A stretch of DNA of 5,054 nucleotides from Nitrosopumilales archaeon CG_4_9_14_0_2_um_filter_34_16 (GTDB lineage Archaea > Thermoproteota > Nitrososphaeria > Nitrososphaerales > Nitrosopumilaceae), in contig PFRJ01000140.1 in assembly GCA_002788515.1 (NCBI GenBank), positions 1-5,054 of the forward strand, given 5' to 3'. Positions 1 through 5,054 of this stretch are shown in pieces (position 1 is the first letter of the stretch; each line of letters opens with the position of its first letter). The position numbers were made by a program, and so were the translations under genes. The notes under the pieces were generated by a model. It was not told the DNA's origin, ran no database searches, and saw only the letters and a program-made list of their open reading frames with translations.

Positions 1-1176
1 GATGCAATAGGTCCAATTAAAGATGAAATTTCACTAGTAGTTAAACCGTTATTACCAATGATTTTAGCACAAAATCAATTTCCAGTATTAGCGTATCTAG
101 ATGAATCGACTGAGGATGACACTACTGGCGCTAATCAAGAAACTACAACAGAAGATGATGAAACGGAAGGAGATCCAAGACTTGGAGTCACTTATTTTAT
201 TGAAGATGGGATACTTACTTTTTCAGCAAATGATTCAGTGGAGGCAAACTCTTTGAGTATTAAAAGAAATCAACCATATGCATTAATGGACATGGTATCC
301 AATGAGATTGGGACAACTACATTGTCATATCAAATGGGAGGTTTTGATGGAAGCACGAGTATTACTAGTCATACAACTGATCCATCTGAAATTTATCTTG
401 CATTTCCAAAAAACATCTTGACAAATTCAAATAGTTTAGCTACAGTTCAACTCTTAGATTCAGCTGGAAACCCAGTTTATGCAAAAAAAGACATCCAAGT
501 CAAACTAGTTTCTAACGATGAAAGCATTTTGAAAACCCTTCAAGAATTAACGATAAAGAGTGGAGAATATTTCAACACGTTTGAATTAGAAACCATGAAT
601 GAAGGTAAGATTGAACTTGCACTACTTTCAGAAGACTTTGCATTATCAAAATATGAAATAAATGTTGTAGACATTAGTCCAATACTCACATTAGATCTTT
701 TAGGCACAATGAATTGGAATGAAAGAATTGAGGCAAAGTTATCAATAGGCATTCCAGAAATAAAAACATCGCTTTCAGGATTTCAAGTAGAATGGATTAC
801 AGAAGGGGGAGAAGTAAAATCCATGGAAGAAATGACAAATAATGAAGGCATAGCAATGCTAAATATTGTTGCAAATGGTAAAGATACCGTTTCAATAACT
901 GCCAAAGTATCAGGAAATGGGTTTAGTTCATCAACATTAACTAAAACTGCCACCATACTGAACATGCCAATCACAGAAGATGTAATTGTAGAAGAATCAC
1001 CGGAATTTGAATTAGATATGATGACTTTAATGTTGATCATAATTCCTGTTGCAGTGGGAGGGGCATTATTTTTCTTAAAGCGCATGGATAAATTAGATTT
1101 GATTACAGACAGAATTCCGATTGAAGACAAATTTGAAGAGATAAAAGAAAGAATTTCCGACATGCGAAATCGTTAA
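1..1176 (+). CDS. Secreted Ig-like-domain surface protein with C-terminal membrane anchor (5' end outside window)
   Basis: The frame is open from base 1, so the ATG at 58 is probably internal and this is the C-terminal 391 codons of a longer protein. Numbered from the Met at 58, it shows an acidic Thr/Asp/Glu linker (about 15-40), then beta-rich sequence resembling two bacterial-Ig/invasin-like domains. The first (about 108-205) has the typical 'LLDSAGNPV' turn and a 'SGEYF' motif; the second is at about 208-300. A short acidic stalk (305-320) leads to one hydrophobic helix (321-340), followed by Lys-Arg and a charged cytoplasmic tail of about 30 residues predicted to form an amphipathic helix. 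This is a type I-like topology with the Ig domains outside and the tail inside. The signal peptide must lie before the window. A structural or adhesive role at the S-layer is inferred; no catalytic motif is seen. The gene ends with TAA at 1174-1176, 77 bp before an A24 peptidase gene on the same strand. The Ig fold call is from pattern, not a search. Confidence 0.8.
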   Translation, partial: DAIGPIKDEISLVVKPLLPMILAQNQFPVLAYLDESTEDDTTGANQETTTEDDETEGDPRLGVTYFIEDGILTFSANDSVEANSLSIKRNQPYALMDMVSNEIGTTTLSYQMGGFDGSTSITSHTTDPSEIYLAFPKNILTNSNSLATVQLLDSAGNPVYAKKDIQVKLVSNDESILKTLQELTIKSGEYFNTFELETMNEGKIELALLSEDFALSKYEINVVDISPILTLDLLGTMNWNERIEAKLSIGIPEIKTSLSGFQVEWITEGGEVKSMEEMTNNEGIAMLNIVANGKDTVSITAKVSGNGFSSSTLTKTATILNMPITEDVIVEESPEFELDMMTLMLIIIPVAVGGALFFLKRMDKLDLITDRIPIEDKFEEIKERISDMRNR

Positions 1177-1252
1177 TTACATTAATGATAAAATGATCAA
1201 GATGGATGTAATTATTCAAACAAAGCTGAAACGTTAATTATGATAGATGTAA
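1171..1252 (+). repeat. Short direct repeats in the gap before the A24 peptidase
   Basis: The 77 bp gap between the surface protein and the peptidase contains two pairs of short direct repeats. CGTTAATTA occurs exactly at 1171-1179, overlapping the upstream stop codon, and at 1232-1240. GATGGATGTAA at 1201-1211 recurs as GATAGATGTAA at 1242-1252 with one mismatch. The second TTAATTA (1234-1240) is also TATA-like; it would place a transcription start near 1263, inside the annotated peptidase start and upstream of the alternative ATG at 1281. No strong T-run terminator follows the upstream gene on this strand. Regulatory meaning is inference, and chance in AT-rich DNA is possible. Confidence 0.3.
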
Positions 1253-1253
1253 C

Positions 1254-1949
1254 ATGATTGAATCATTAACAAATTATCACATGGTAAGTATTGGACTAGG
1301 ATTAATCATGTTAATCCTAGGATCGATAATTGATATATGGAAAAGAGAAATTCATGATTATTATTGGATTGGTTTTGGAATAATCGGATTCTTGCTAGTG
1401 TTCTTTAGTTCAGAAATAATTCCAAATTTACTAACAATAGGGTTTGCATTAATTATCGCACCGTTTGTGATCTTAATATGGAGAATTGGTTTGTTTGGAG
1501 GAGCAGATGCATTTGCTCTAATAGCATTGGCAGTAATTGCCCCAATGGCAACATTTACTGAAAACCCAGTGACACCATTTACTACCCTATCCAATGCAGC
1601 AATATTGTTTGTGATTCCATTTTTGATCAACATCATTAGAAATGGAATATCACAGATTAAAGGAGAGAATATTTTTGAAGGATTTGATGATAGTATCATT
1701 AAAAAAATTATTGCAGCATTCATAGGATATAGATCTAAAAACCCAAAGTTTGGATTTGCGATAGAAAAAACCCAAAATGGTAAAAAGAGGATAGATTTAA
1801 CAATACACCATGCAGAAAATCAAGAATTTTGCACCACCCCAAACACATGGATTACACCTGGAATCCCATACCTGTTATTGATAACAGGTGGATTCGTGAT
1901 CCAGCTATTCTTTGGTGATATTATACTGGCTAGATTTCTAGGCACGTAA
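1254..1949 (+). CDS. A24 family prepilin/preflagellin aspartic peptidase
   Basis: This is a membrane aspartic protease that would cleave class III signal peptides of archaeal pilin or archaellin precursors on the cytoplasmic face. Both catalytic aspartates are visible: Asp27 in 'IIDIWKREIHD' after the first helix, and Asp85 in 'GGAD', the GxHyD motif of archaeal FlaK/PibD enzymes. Six hydrophobic segments are seen, at about 10-29, 36-53, 56-76, 87-101, 111-128 and 203-224. A soluble stretch of about 70 residues lies between the last two and ends in 'WITPGIPYLL', a conserved element of archaeal members. The 231-residue length is usual for this group; there is no N-methyltransferase domain as in bacterial PilD. 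The start is uncertain: ATG 1281 (Met10) would place the first catalytic Asp at position 18, as in Methanococcus FlaK, and neither start has a clear ribosome binding site. No pilin gene is visible beside it, so its substrate is unknown. Confidence 0.88.
   Translation: MIESLTNYHMVSIGLGLIMLILGSIIDIWKREIHDYYWIGFGIIGFLLVFFSSEIIPNLLTIGFALIIAPFVILIWRIGLFGGADAFALIALAVIAPMATFTENPVTPFTTLSNAAILFVIPFLINIIRNGISQIKGENIFEGFDDSIIKKIIAAFIGYRSKNPKFGFAIEKTQNGKKRIDLTIHHAENQEFCTTPNTWITPGIPYLLLITGGFVIQLFFGDIILARFLGT
1296..1320. repeat. Perfect 10 bp inverted repeat inside the peptidase 5' coding region
   Basis: CTAGGATTAA at 1296-1305 and its exact reverse complement TTAATCCTAG at 1311-1320 are separated by the 5-base loop TCATG. 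The structure lies 42 bases after the first base of ATG 1254 and 15 bases after that of ATG 1281. It also encodes a near mirror-image peptide, LGLIMLILG, within the first membrane helix, so part of the symmetry could come from coding for repeated Leu/Ile/Gly. In mRNA it could form a hairpin close to the start codon. No T-run follows, so it is not a terminator. Confidence 0.6.
1870..1889. repeat. Perfect 9 bp dyad near the 3' end of the peptidase gene
   Basis: ACCTGTTAT at 1870-1878 and ATAACAGGT at 1881-1889 are exact reverse complements separated by TG only. The two-base spacer is too short for an unstrained RNA hairpin, so it resembles a DNA dyad (a possible protein-binding site) more than an RNA structure. 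It lies within codons for the last membrane helix, with its centre about 144 bp before the TrmB-family gene. No function can be assigned, and chance occurrence is possible. Confidence 0.5.
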
Positions 1950-1969
1950 TTTCAAACACAAATTCAAAC

Positions 1970-1987
1970 TGTAACATGTAATAACAT
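1970..1987 (+). repeat. Tandem TAACAT motif one helical turn apart, before the TrmB-family gene
   Basis: TAACAT occurs at 1972-1977 and again at 1982-1987, exactly 10 bp apart, which would place both on the same face of the helix. The surrounding 9-mer TGTAACATG (1970-1978) is found identically at 1248-1256, overlapping the annotated ATG of the peptidase gene. The 74 bp gap at 1950-2023 otherwise holds only a weak promoter candidate and has no strong terminator. An operator role, for example for the adjacent TrmB-family protein, is speculation; the known Thermococcales TrmB half-site TACT/AGTA is not seen here. Confidence 0.25.
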
Positions 1988-1993
1988 ACACCC

Positions 1994-2001
1994 GCTTATG
2001 T
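1994..2001 (+). promoter_or_regulatory. Weak TATA-box candidate for the TrmB/receiver/kinase cluster
   Basis: GCTTATGT is centred about 26 bp before the ATG at 2024, the spacing expected of an archaeal TATA box driving a transcript that starts at or near that ATG. It departs from an ideal TATA sequence (a G in the core) and no clear purine-rich BRE precedes it. A competing candidate is ATAACATA at 1981-1988. A promoter somewhere in this gap is plausible because it is the only gap of more than 12 bp before the three signalling genes. Confidence 0.3.
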
Positions 2002-2023
2002 CACAATTCAATAGAACAAAGCT

Positions 2024-2983
2024 ATGACATTGACTGAAAGAATTGGAGAGGAAATGTTTCAAACAGAGAACCCTATTCATGAACTCAATCGCATGCTTGT
2101 CAGATATGATTTGACTCCAAATCAGGCCAAAGTGTATTTATTTTTAAGTAAAATTGGAGTAAAAACAGCATCAGAAATATCAAAGGCATTAAAAATCCCA
2201 AGAACCGAAACATATCATTTGTTGTCAACATTGCAACAAAAAGGAATAATTTTTTCAGTATTTGGTAAACCCACAAAATTCAATGCCGTGGGATTAGAAG
2301 AATCATTAGAGATTTTAATCAACAATGAGAAAAATAGAATTAATGAATTAGAGTTAGGGAAAATCAGCCTAATCAAATTGTGGAACATAATACCAAAAAA
2401 TGAAGAAAGTGAGGATGAATCACAAAATAATAAATTCCAATCACTACAAGGAAGAAATTCAATACTGATAAAATTAGAACAGATGGTAAAAGAATCAAAG
2501 GAGAGCATCCTAGTTTTAGGAACAAATGCAGATTTTAAGAGATTTTATTTTACTGAATTCATAGAACTACTAAACAATACAAAATCCGAACTTAGAATTT
2601 TAACTGATCATTCAAGTGACAAACCACATATTTTTGAAAGTATTCTACCTAAAAAAGTTAAAAAGATTGACGACAAGAACAGAGAAGATTTTTGTTTCAT
2701 CATCAAAGATGACAGTGAAGTAATTTTTTTCATTAGCGACAATAAAGTAAAGGAGATGTTAGCAGTGTGGACGGATTCTAAAGCATTTGTAATAACATTA
2801 AGATCATTATTTAGTTTGATGTGGAAAAAATCCCATCATGTTAATGAAACAGACACTGAATCTTTGCTAGGATCAGAAATTACATACAAGCATAGACTAA
2901 GAGAAATAGAACAAGAAAAAAGAATTTTAAACTATCTTCAAGAACATTTTCAAGTACTAGAAAACACGAGAGATAAAAATTGA
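2024..2983 (+). CDS. TrmB-family winged-helix transcription regulator
   Basis: This is a DNA-binding protein expected to control transcription in response to a ligand or partner. Residues about 29-88 form the TrmB/MarR-like winged helix: 'LTPNQAKVYLFLSKIGVKTA', a recognition helix around 'IPRTETYHLLSTL', then the wing 'GIIFSVFGKPTKFNAV'. A helical, probably dimerising linker follows (91-120), then a mixed alpha/beta region (about 143-270) like the effector/PLD-like domain of TrmB proteins, with 'SILVLGT' and 'SELRILTD' strands and the 'FVITLRSLFSLMWKKS' ending common in this family. A charged C-terminal helix (285-313) may form a coiled coil. No HKD catalytic motif and no sugar-binding domain are evident, so a sugar ligand is not supported. 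The start may instead be ATG 2054 (Met11), preceded by GGAGAGG. The stop codon overlaps the TTG start of the receiver gene, suggesting translational coupling and joint function with the two-component pair. Confidence 0.85.
   Translation: MTLTERIGEEMFQTENPIHELNRMLVRYDLTPNQAKVYLFLSKIGVKTASEISKALKIPRTETYHLLSTLQQKGIIFSVFGKPTKFNAVGLEESLEILINNEKNRINELELGKISLIKLWNIIPKNEESEDESQNNKFQSLQGRNSILIKLEQMVKESKESILVLGTNADFKRFYFTEFIELLNNTKSELRILTDHSSDKPHIFESILPKKVKKIDDKNREDFCFIIKDDSEVIFFISDNKVKEMLAVWTDSKAFVITLRSLFSLMWKKSHHVNETDTESLLGSEITYKHRLREIEQEKRILNYLQEHFQVLENTRDKN
2045..2051 (+). promoter_or_regulatory. Shine-Dalgarno-like GGAGAGG before internal ATG 2054
   Basis: GGAGAGG lies at 2045-2051; its GGAG core ends 5 bases before the in-frame ATG at 2054. 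It is the best ribosome-binding-like site I found near any start in this window. It supports Met11 as an alternative start of the TrmB-family protein, while leaving the whole winged helix intact. The same bases also encode Ile-Gly-Glu-Glu if translation begins at 2024, so the match may be coincidental. Confidence 0.35.
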
Positions 2984-3384
2984 ATAAAGATGATAATACA
3001 AAAAGAAGAGATGAGATCTTGGAAATTTTAATCATCGATGATAACGAGCAAATTACAAAGATGTTGACAACATTTCTAGAATTAAAAGAGCATAGATGCA
3101 CAGTGGTTAACGATGGTAAAGAAGGATTGGCAATAGTTAAAAAAAATAGGCATGACGTTGTCTTGTTAGATTTAGCCATGCCCGAATTTGATGGTTATTC
3201 AGTAATCAAAGATCTTGAAGAAAATAACATGTTGAAGAATCATAAAATCATCGTGTTTACAGCATCAACAATTACTCAAGAAGAATTAGATGATCTACTA
3301 AAAAGAGGGGTGGCATCATATATTCTAAAACCAATTGACATAGACGTCTTACTGGCAAAGATTCTTGACACTGCAAACTTGTAA
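2980..3384 (+). CDS. Stand-alone receiver-domain (CheY-like) response regulator
   Basis: This is a phosphorylatable receiver with all expected residues: the acidic pair Asp20-Asp21 ('ILIIDDNE'), the phospho-acceptor Asp64 ('VVLLDLAMPEFDG'), the switch Thr94 ('IIVFTAS'), Tyr114, and the conserved Lys117-Pro118 ('YILKPID'). At 134 residues it is only a receiver, with no DNA-binding or enzymatic output domain, so it must act by protein contact or phosphotransfer. The start is constrained: an in-frame TAA at 2974 precedes it, no in-frame ATG lies before the domain, and the only candidates are TTG 2980 and TTG 3019. TTG 2980 overlaps the upstream TGA (TTGA) and leaves a 15-residue charged N-terminal lead. 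A weak purine-rich GAGAGA precedes it. The histidine kinase gene follows after 12 bp and is its likely phosphodonor. The TrmB-family protein is a candidate output partner, by gene order only. Confidence 0.93.
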   Translation: MNKDDNTKRRDEILEILIIDDNEQITKMLTTFLELKEHRCTVVNDGKEGLAIVKKNRHDVVLLDLAMPEFDGYSVIKDLEENNMLKNHKIIVFTASTITQEELDDLLKRGVASYILKPIDIDVLLAKILDTANL

Positions 3385-3396
3385 TAGTGCAATCAA

Positions 3397-4500
3397 ATGC
3401 TTCCAATTAAACATACATTATTTTTGATATCAGGAGTATCAAGTTTCATCATATTTTACATGGGGGTAGTAAACCTCCTAACATCTGTAGAACAATCAAC
3501 TGGAATGATTTTGTTGATATTTTCAATTTTTGTATCTACAGGAACATTATTGAGTACAATTTACATGTCAAAGAGCATTACAAAACCCATAGAAAAACTT
3601 GCTCAAAGTATGACAGAATTTTCAAAGACAAATAAAATATCAAATAAAGATCAGATTAAAACTAATGTTAAAGAGATTTTTGAATTAAATAAAAATTTTG
3701 AAAGTATGGGGATAAAAGTAGAAAGAACCATAGAGATGCAAAATGAATATGTTCAAAAATTAAAAGATATCGATAGAAAAAAACTAGAATTCATATCGAT
3801 GGTTTCACATGAATTAAAAACTCCATTAATACCAATTTTAGGATATGTTCAAATGTTACAAAAAGAGAATCTATTAGGAAAATTAAATGAAAAACAAATA
3901 GATGCAGTAAATGAAATCTATACATCAACAATAAAACTAGATAGACTAGTGGGAGATATCCTTATGACACAAAAATTAGATTTGGAAAAAGTAGATTTCA
4001 ATGAAGAGGAAATCAATGTTTCAGAATTAATAAACAATGTAATTAAGGAATTCAAACCAAGTACAGATGTAAAGAAGATTCTTTTAACACATGAATATGA
4101 AGGGGATACAATGATCATCACAGACAAGGATAGAATTAATCAGATTTTTTCAAATTTAATTAAAAATGCAATTGATTTTGTTCCCGAAAATACAGGAAAA
4201 ATTACAGTTGGAGCAAAAGAAGATTTAACAGATATTAAATTTTTTGTTAAAGATAATGGCTCAGGAATAGCACCAATTAACCAAAAAGAAATATTCAAAA
4301 AATTCTATCAAATTGACACCTCAACTAGTAGAAAAAGAAGCGGTAGTGGATTAGGTTTAGCAATATGCAAAGGAATCGTAGAAGGATTAGGAGGTAAAAT
4401 CTGGGTTGAAAGTGAAGAAAATGTTCAAACAACGTTCTTTTTTAAAATTCCAAAAAAACCAATCAAAATAACCATTAAAAATAATTCAGAAAAAATCTAA
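3397..4500 (+). CDS. Membrane sensor histidine kinase with two helices, HAMP-like linker, HisKA and HATPase
   Basis: This is an autophosphorylating kinase expected to phosphorylate the receiver encoded just upstream. Two hydrophobic helices (about 7-28 and 36-56) are joined by a loop of about seven residues, so there is essentially no extracytoplasmic sensor domain. A HAMP-like linker follows ('SKSITKPIEKLAQSM', about 57-112), then a coiled segment into the HisKA domain with phospho-acceptor His138 in 'SMVSHELKTPLIPILGY'. The HATPase domain shows the N box (Asn253 and Asn257 in 'FSNLIKNAID'), G1 'DNGSGI' (286-291), F box 'FKKFYQ' (300-305) and G2 'GSGLGLAI' (316-323). All motifs needed for activity appear intact. 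The ATG lies 12 bp after the receiver stop with no clear ribosome binding site, which fits one operon. Signal sensing is presumably within the membrane or by a partner protein. The 3' end converges on the acetyl-CoA synthetase gene. Confidence 0.94.
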   Translation: MLPIKHTLFLISGVSSFIIFYMGVVNLLTSVEQSTGMILLIFSIFVSTGTLLSTIYMSKSITKPIEKLAQSMTEFSKTNKISNKDQIKTNVKEIFELNKNFESMGIKVERTIEMQNEYVQKLKDIDRKKLEFISMVSHELKTPLIPILGYVQMLQKENLLGKLNEKQIDAVNEIYTSTIKLDRLVGDILMTQKLDLEKVDFNEEEINVSELINNVIKEFKPSTDVKKILLTHEYEGDTMIITDKDRINQIFSNLIKNAIDFVPENTGKITVGAKEDLTDIKFFVKDNGSGIAPINQKEIFKKFYQIDTSTSRKRSGSGLGLAICKGIVEGLGGKIWVESEENVQTTFFFKIPKKPIKITIKNNSEKI

Positions 4501-4503
4501 AAA
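4452..4503 (-). terminator. T-rich terminator region for the acetyl-CoA synthetase gene, inside the kinase 3' end
   Basis: Read on the minus strand just past the synthetase stop codon (4512-4510), there are successive T runs: T5 (4503-4499), T6 (4495-4490), T5 (4481-4477) and T7 (4458-4452). Archaeal intrinsic termination depends mainly on such U-rich tracts without a hairpin. The tracts coincide with Lys/Asn codons of the histidine kinase, so they serve both strands. On the plus strand, the kinase has no comparable T run close after its stop codon. Confidence 0.5.
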
Positions 4504-4509
4504 TAGCAT

Positions 4510-5054
4510 TTAATTTGTAGTAAGTTGTTGAATTTCTTCTAAAACTACAGGATTTTCTAAAGAAGATAAATCCCCTAATTCCATACCTAGGAGTTTTAAT
4601 TTAAGTAATCTACGCATTATTTTCCCTGTTCGAGTCTTTGGAAGATCTGTTAATTGAAAAATGTATTTTGGTTTAGCCAGTTTACCAATTTTCGTTGATA
4701 TATGATCAGAGATTTCAGATTGTGTGACAATATCAGATTTATTGTGTGATACAAAAAATACCACAATCGCTTCACCAGTTATATCATCAGGTATTGCAAT
4801 AGATGCAGCATCAGAAATTTTATCATGTGAAATGACTGTATGCTCAATTTCAGTAGTACTCATTCTATGACCTGAAACATTAATGACGTCATCTGTTCTC
4901 CCACGCATATACCAAAGATTATCTTTATCAACGCACACATAATCTCCATGAAACCAAATATTGTCAAATCGTGACCAGTATGTTTCAATATACCTTTGAT
5001 CATCATGTAATAGCCCACGAGTCATTGCAGGCCATGGTGATTTTATAACTAGAT
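4510..5054 (-). CDS. acs: AMP-forming acetyl-CoA synthetase-like ligase, C-terminal part (start outside window)
   Basis: The minus-strand frame is open to the window edge and the residues before the Met at 5025 read 'KSPWPA', matching the conserved Acs 'PWP' stretch, so that Met is internal. The visible 180 residues cover the end of the large domain and the mobile C-terminal domain of an ANL-superfamily ligase. Numbered from Met 5025: 'WFHGDY' (24-29, A7 motif), 'MRGRTDDVINVSGHR' (40-54, the A8 hinge with the RGR-DD signature), 'GEAIVVFFV', and 'LPKTRTGKIMRR' (128-139) with catalytic Lys135, encoded at 4623-4621. In bacterial Acs the equivalent lysine is controlled by acetylation. The enzyme would make acetyl-CoA from acetate, ATP and CoA. 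The acyl-binding pocket lies outside the window, so propionate or 3-hydroxypropionate activation cannot be excluded. The gene is convergent with the kinase, 9 bp apart, and its promoter is not in the window. Confidence 0.92.
   Translation of the reverse strand, partial: LVIKSPWPAMTRGLLHDDQRYIETYWSRFDNIWFHGDYVCVDKDNLWYMRGRTDDVINVSGHRMSTTEIEHTVISHDKISDAASIAIPDDITGEAIVVFFVSHNKSDIVTQSEISDHISTKIGKLAKPKYIFQLTDLPKTRTGKIMRRLLKLKLLGMELGDLSSLENPVVLEEIQQLTTN

Noticed and set aside
58..60. ATG as the start of the surface protein
   Set aside because: The frame stays open to base 1 with coding-like sequence, and no signal peptide follows this Met. The true start is before the window.
783..1163. A 126-codon minus-strand open frame opposite the surface protein, and similar minus-strand frames at 540-752, 1361-1723, 2215-2508, 2880-3179 and 3918-4127
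   Set aside because: Each lies opposite a gene with clear domain features and reads as low-complexity Ser/Ile/Asn/Phe-rich sequence with no recognisable motif. They are shadows of AT-rich coding DNA.
1950..2023. Thermococcales-type TrmB operator (TACT...AGTA) before the regulator gene
   Set aside because: No such arrangement is found in this gap.
3424..3442. TTGATA...TATCAA inverted repeat at the start of the kinase gene
   Set aside because: Only 6 bp arms in AT-rich DNA, expected often by chance.
5023..5025. Minus-strand ATG as the start of a short 171-residue protein
   Set aside because: The frame continues to the window edge and encodes the conserved 'PWP' stretch of acetyl-CoA synthetases, so this is an internal Met of a full-length ligase.
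1..5054. Mobile element, CRISPR, tRNA/rRNA or defence system
   Set aside because: No transposase or integrase motif, no regularly spaced repeat array, no cloverleaf or rRNA-like block, and no gene resembling a known defence protein was seen.

Overview
The window looks like a piece of a mesophilic archaeal chromosome, most likely an ammonia-oxidising thaumarchaeon of the Nitrosopumilus type. This is inferred from the low GC content, strong A/T third-codon bias, a TrmB-type winged-helix regulator, a short archaeal-type A24 (prepilin/preflagellin) peptidase, an S-layer or surface-type protein with a C-terminal membrane anchor, and tightly packed genes with few Shine-Dalgarno sequences. No marker gene such as rRNA or amo is present, so the placement is inference. 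About 95% of the window is coding. I see no RNA gene, insertion sequence or CRISPR array.

Layout, left to right. (1) At 1-1176 (+) is the 3' part of a secreted, membrane-anchored protein with Ig-like domains; its start lies before the window. (2) At 1254-1949 (+) is a six-helix A24 aspartic peptidase that would process pilin-like precursors. The 77 bp gap before it carries short direct repeats. (3) At 2024-4500 (+) is a compact signalling cluster: a TrmB-family transcription regulator, a stand-alone receiver-domain response regulator starting at a TTG that overlaps the regulator's stop codon, and, 12 bp later, a two-helix membrane histidine kinase. (4) At 4510-5054 (-), convergent with the kinase and only 9 bp away, is the C-terminal part of an AMP-forming acetyl-CoA synthetase-like ligase; its start lies beyond the window.

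How they may work together: the kinase has almost no extracytoplasmic loop and the receiver has no output domain. Their overlap with a TrmB-like DNA-binding protein suggests a three-protein relay in which TrmB is the transcriptional output. That link is inferred from gene order only. The surface protein and peptidase are both envelope-related, but they are separated by a gap and no pilin gene is visible, so a shared pathway is not shown. The neighbouring acetyl-CoA synthetase is in the opposite orientation and is probably transcribed independently. Nothing here is clearly a new defence or mobile system. The most unusual items are the TrmB/receiver/kinase cluster and two perfect inverted repeats inside the peptidase gene.
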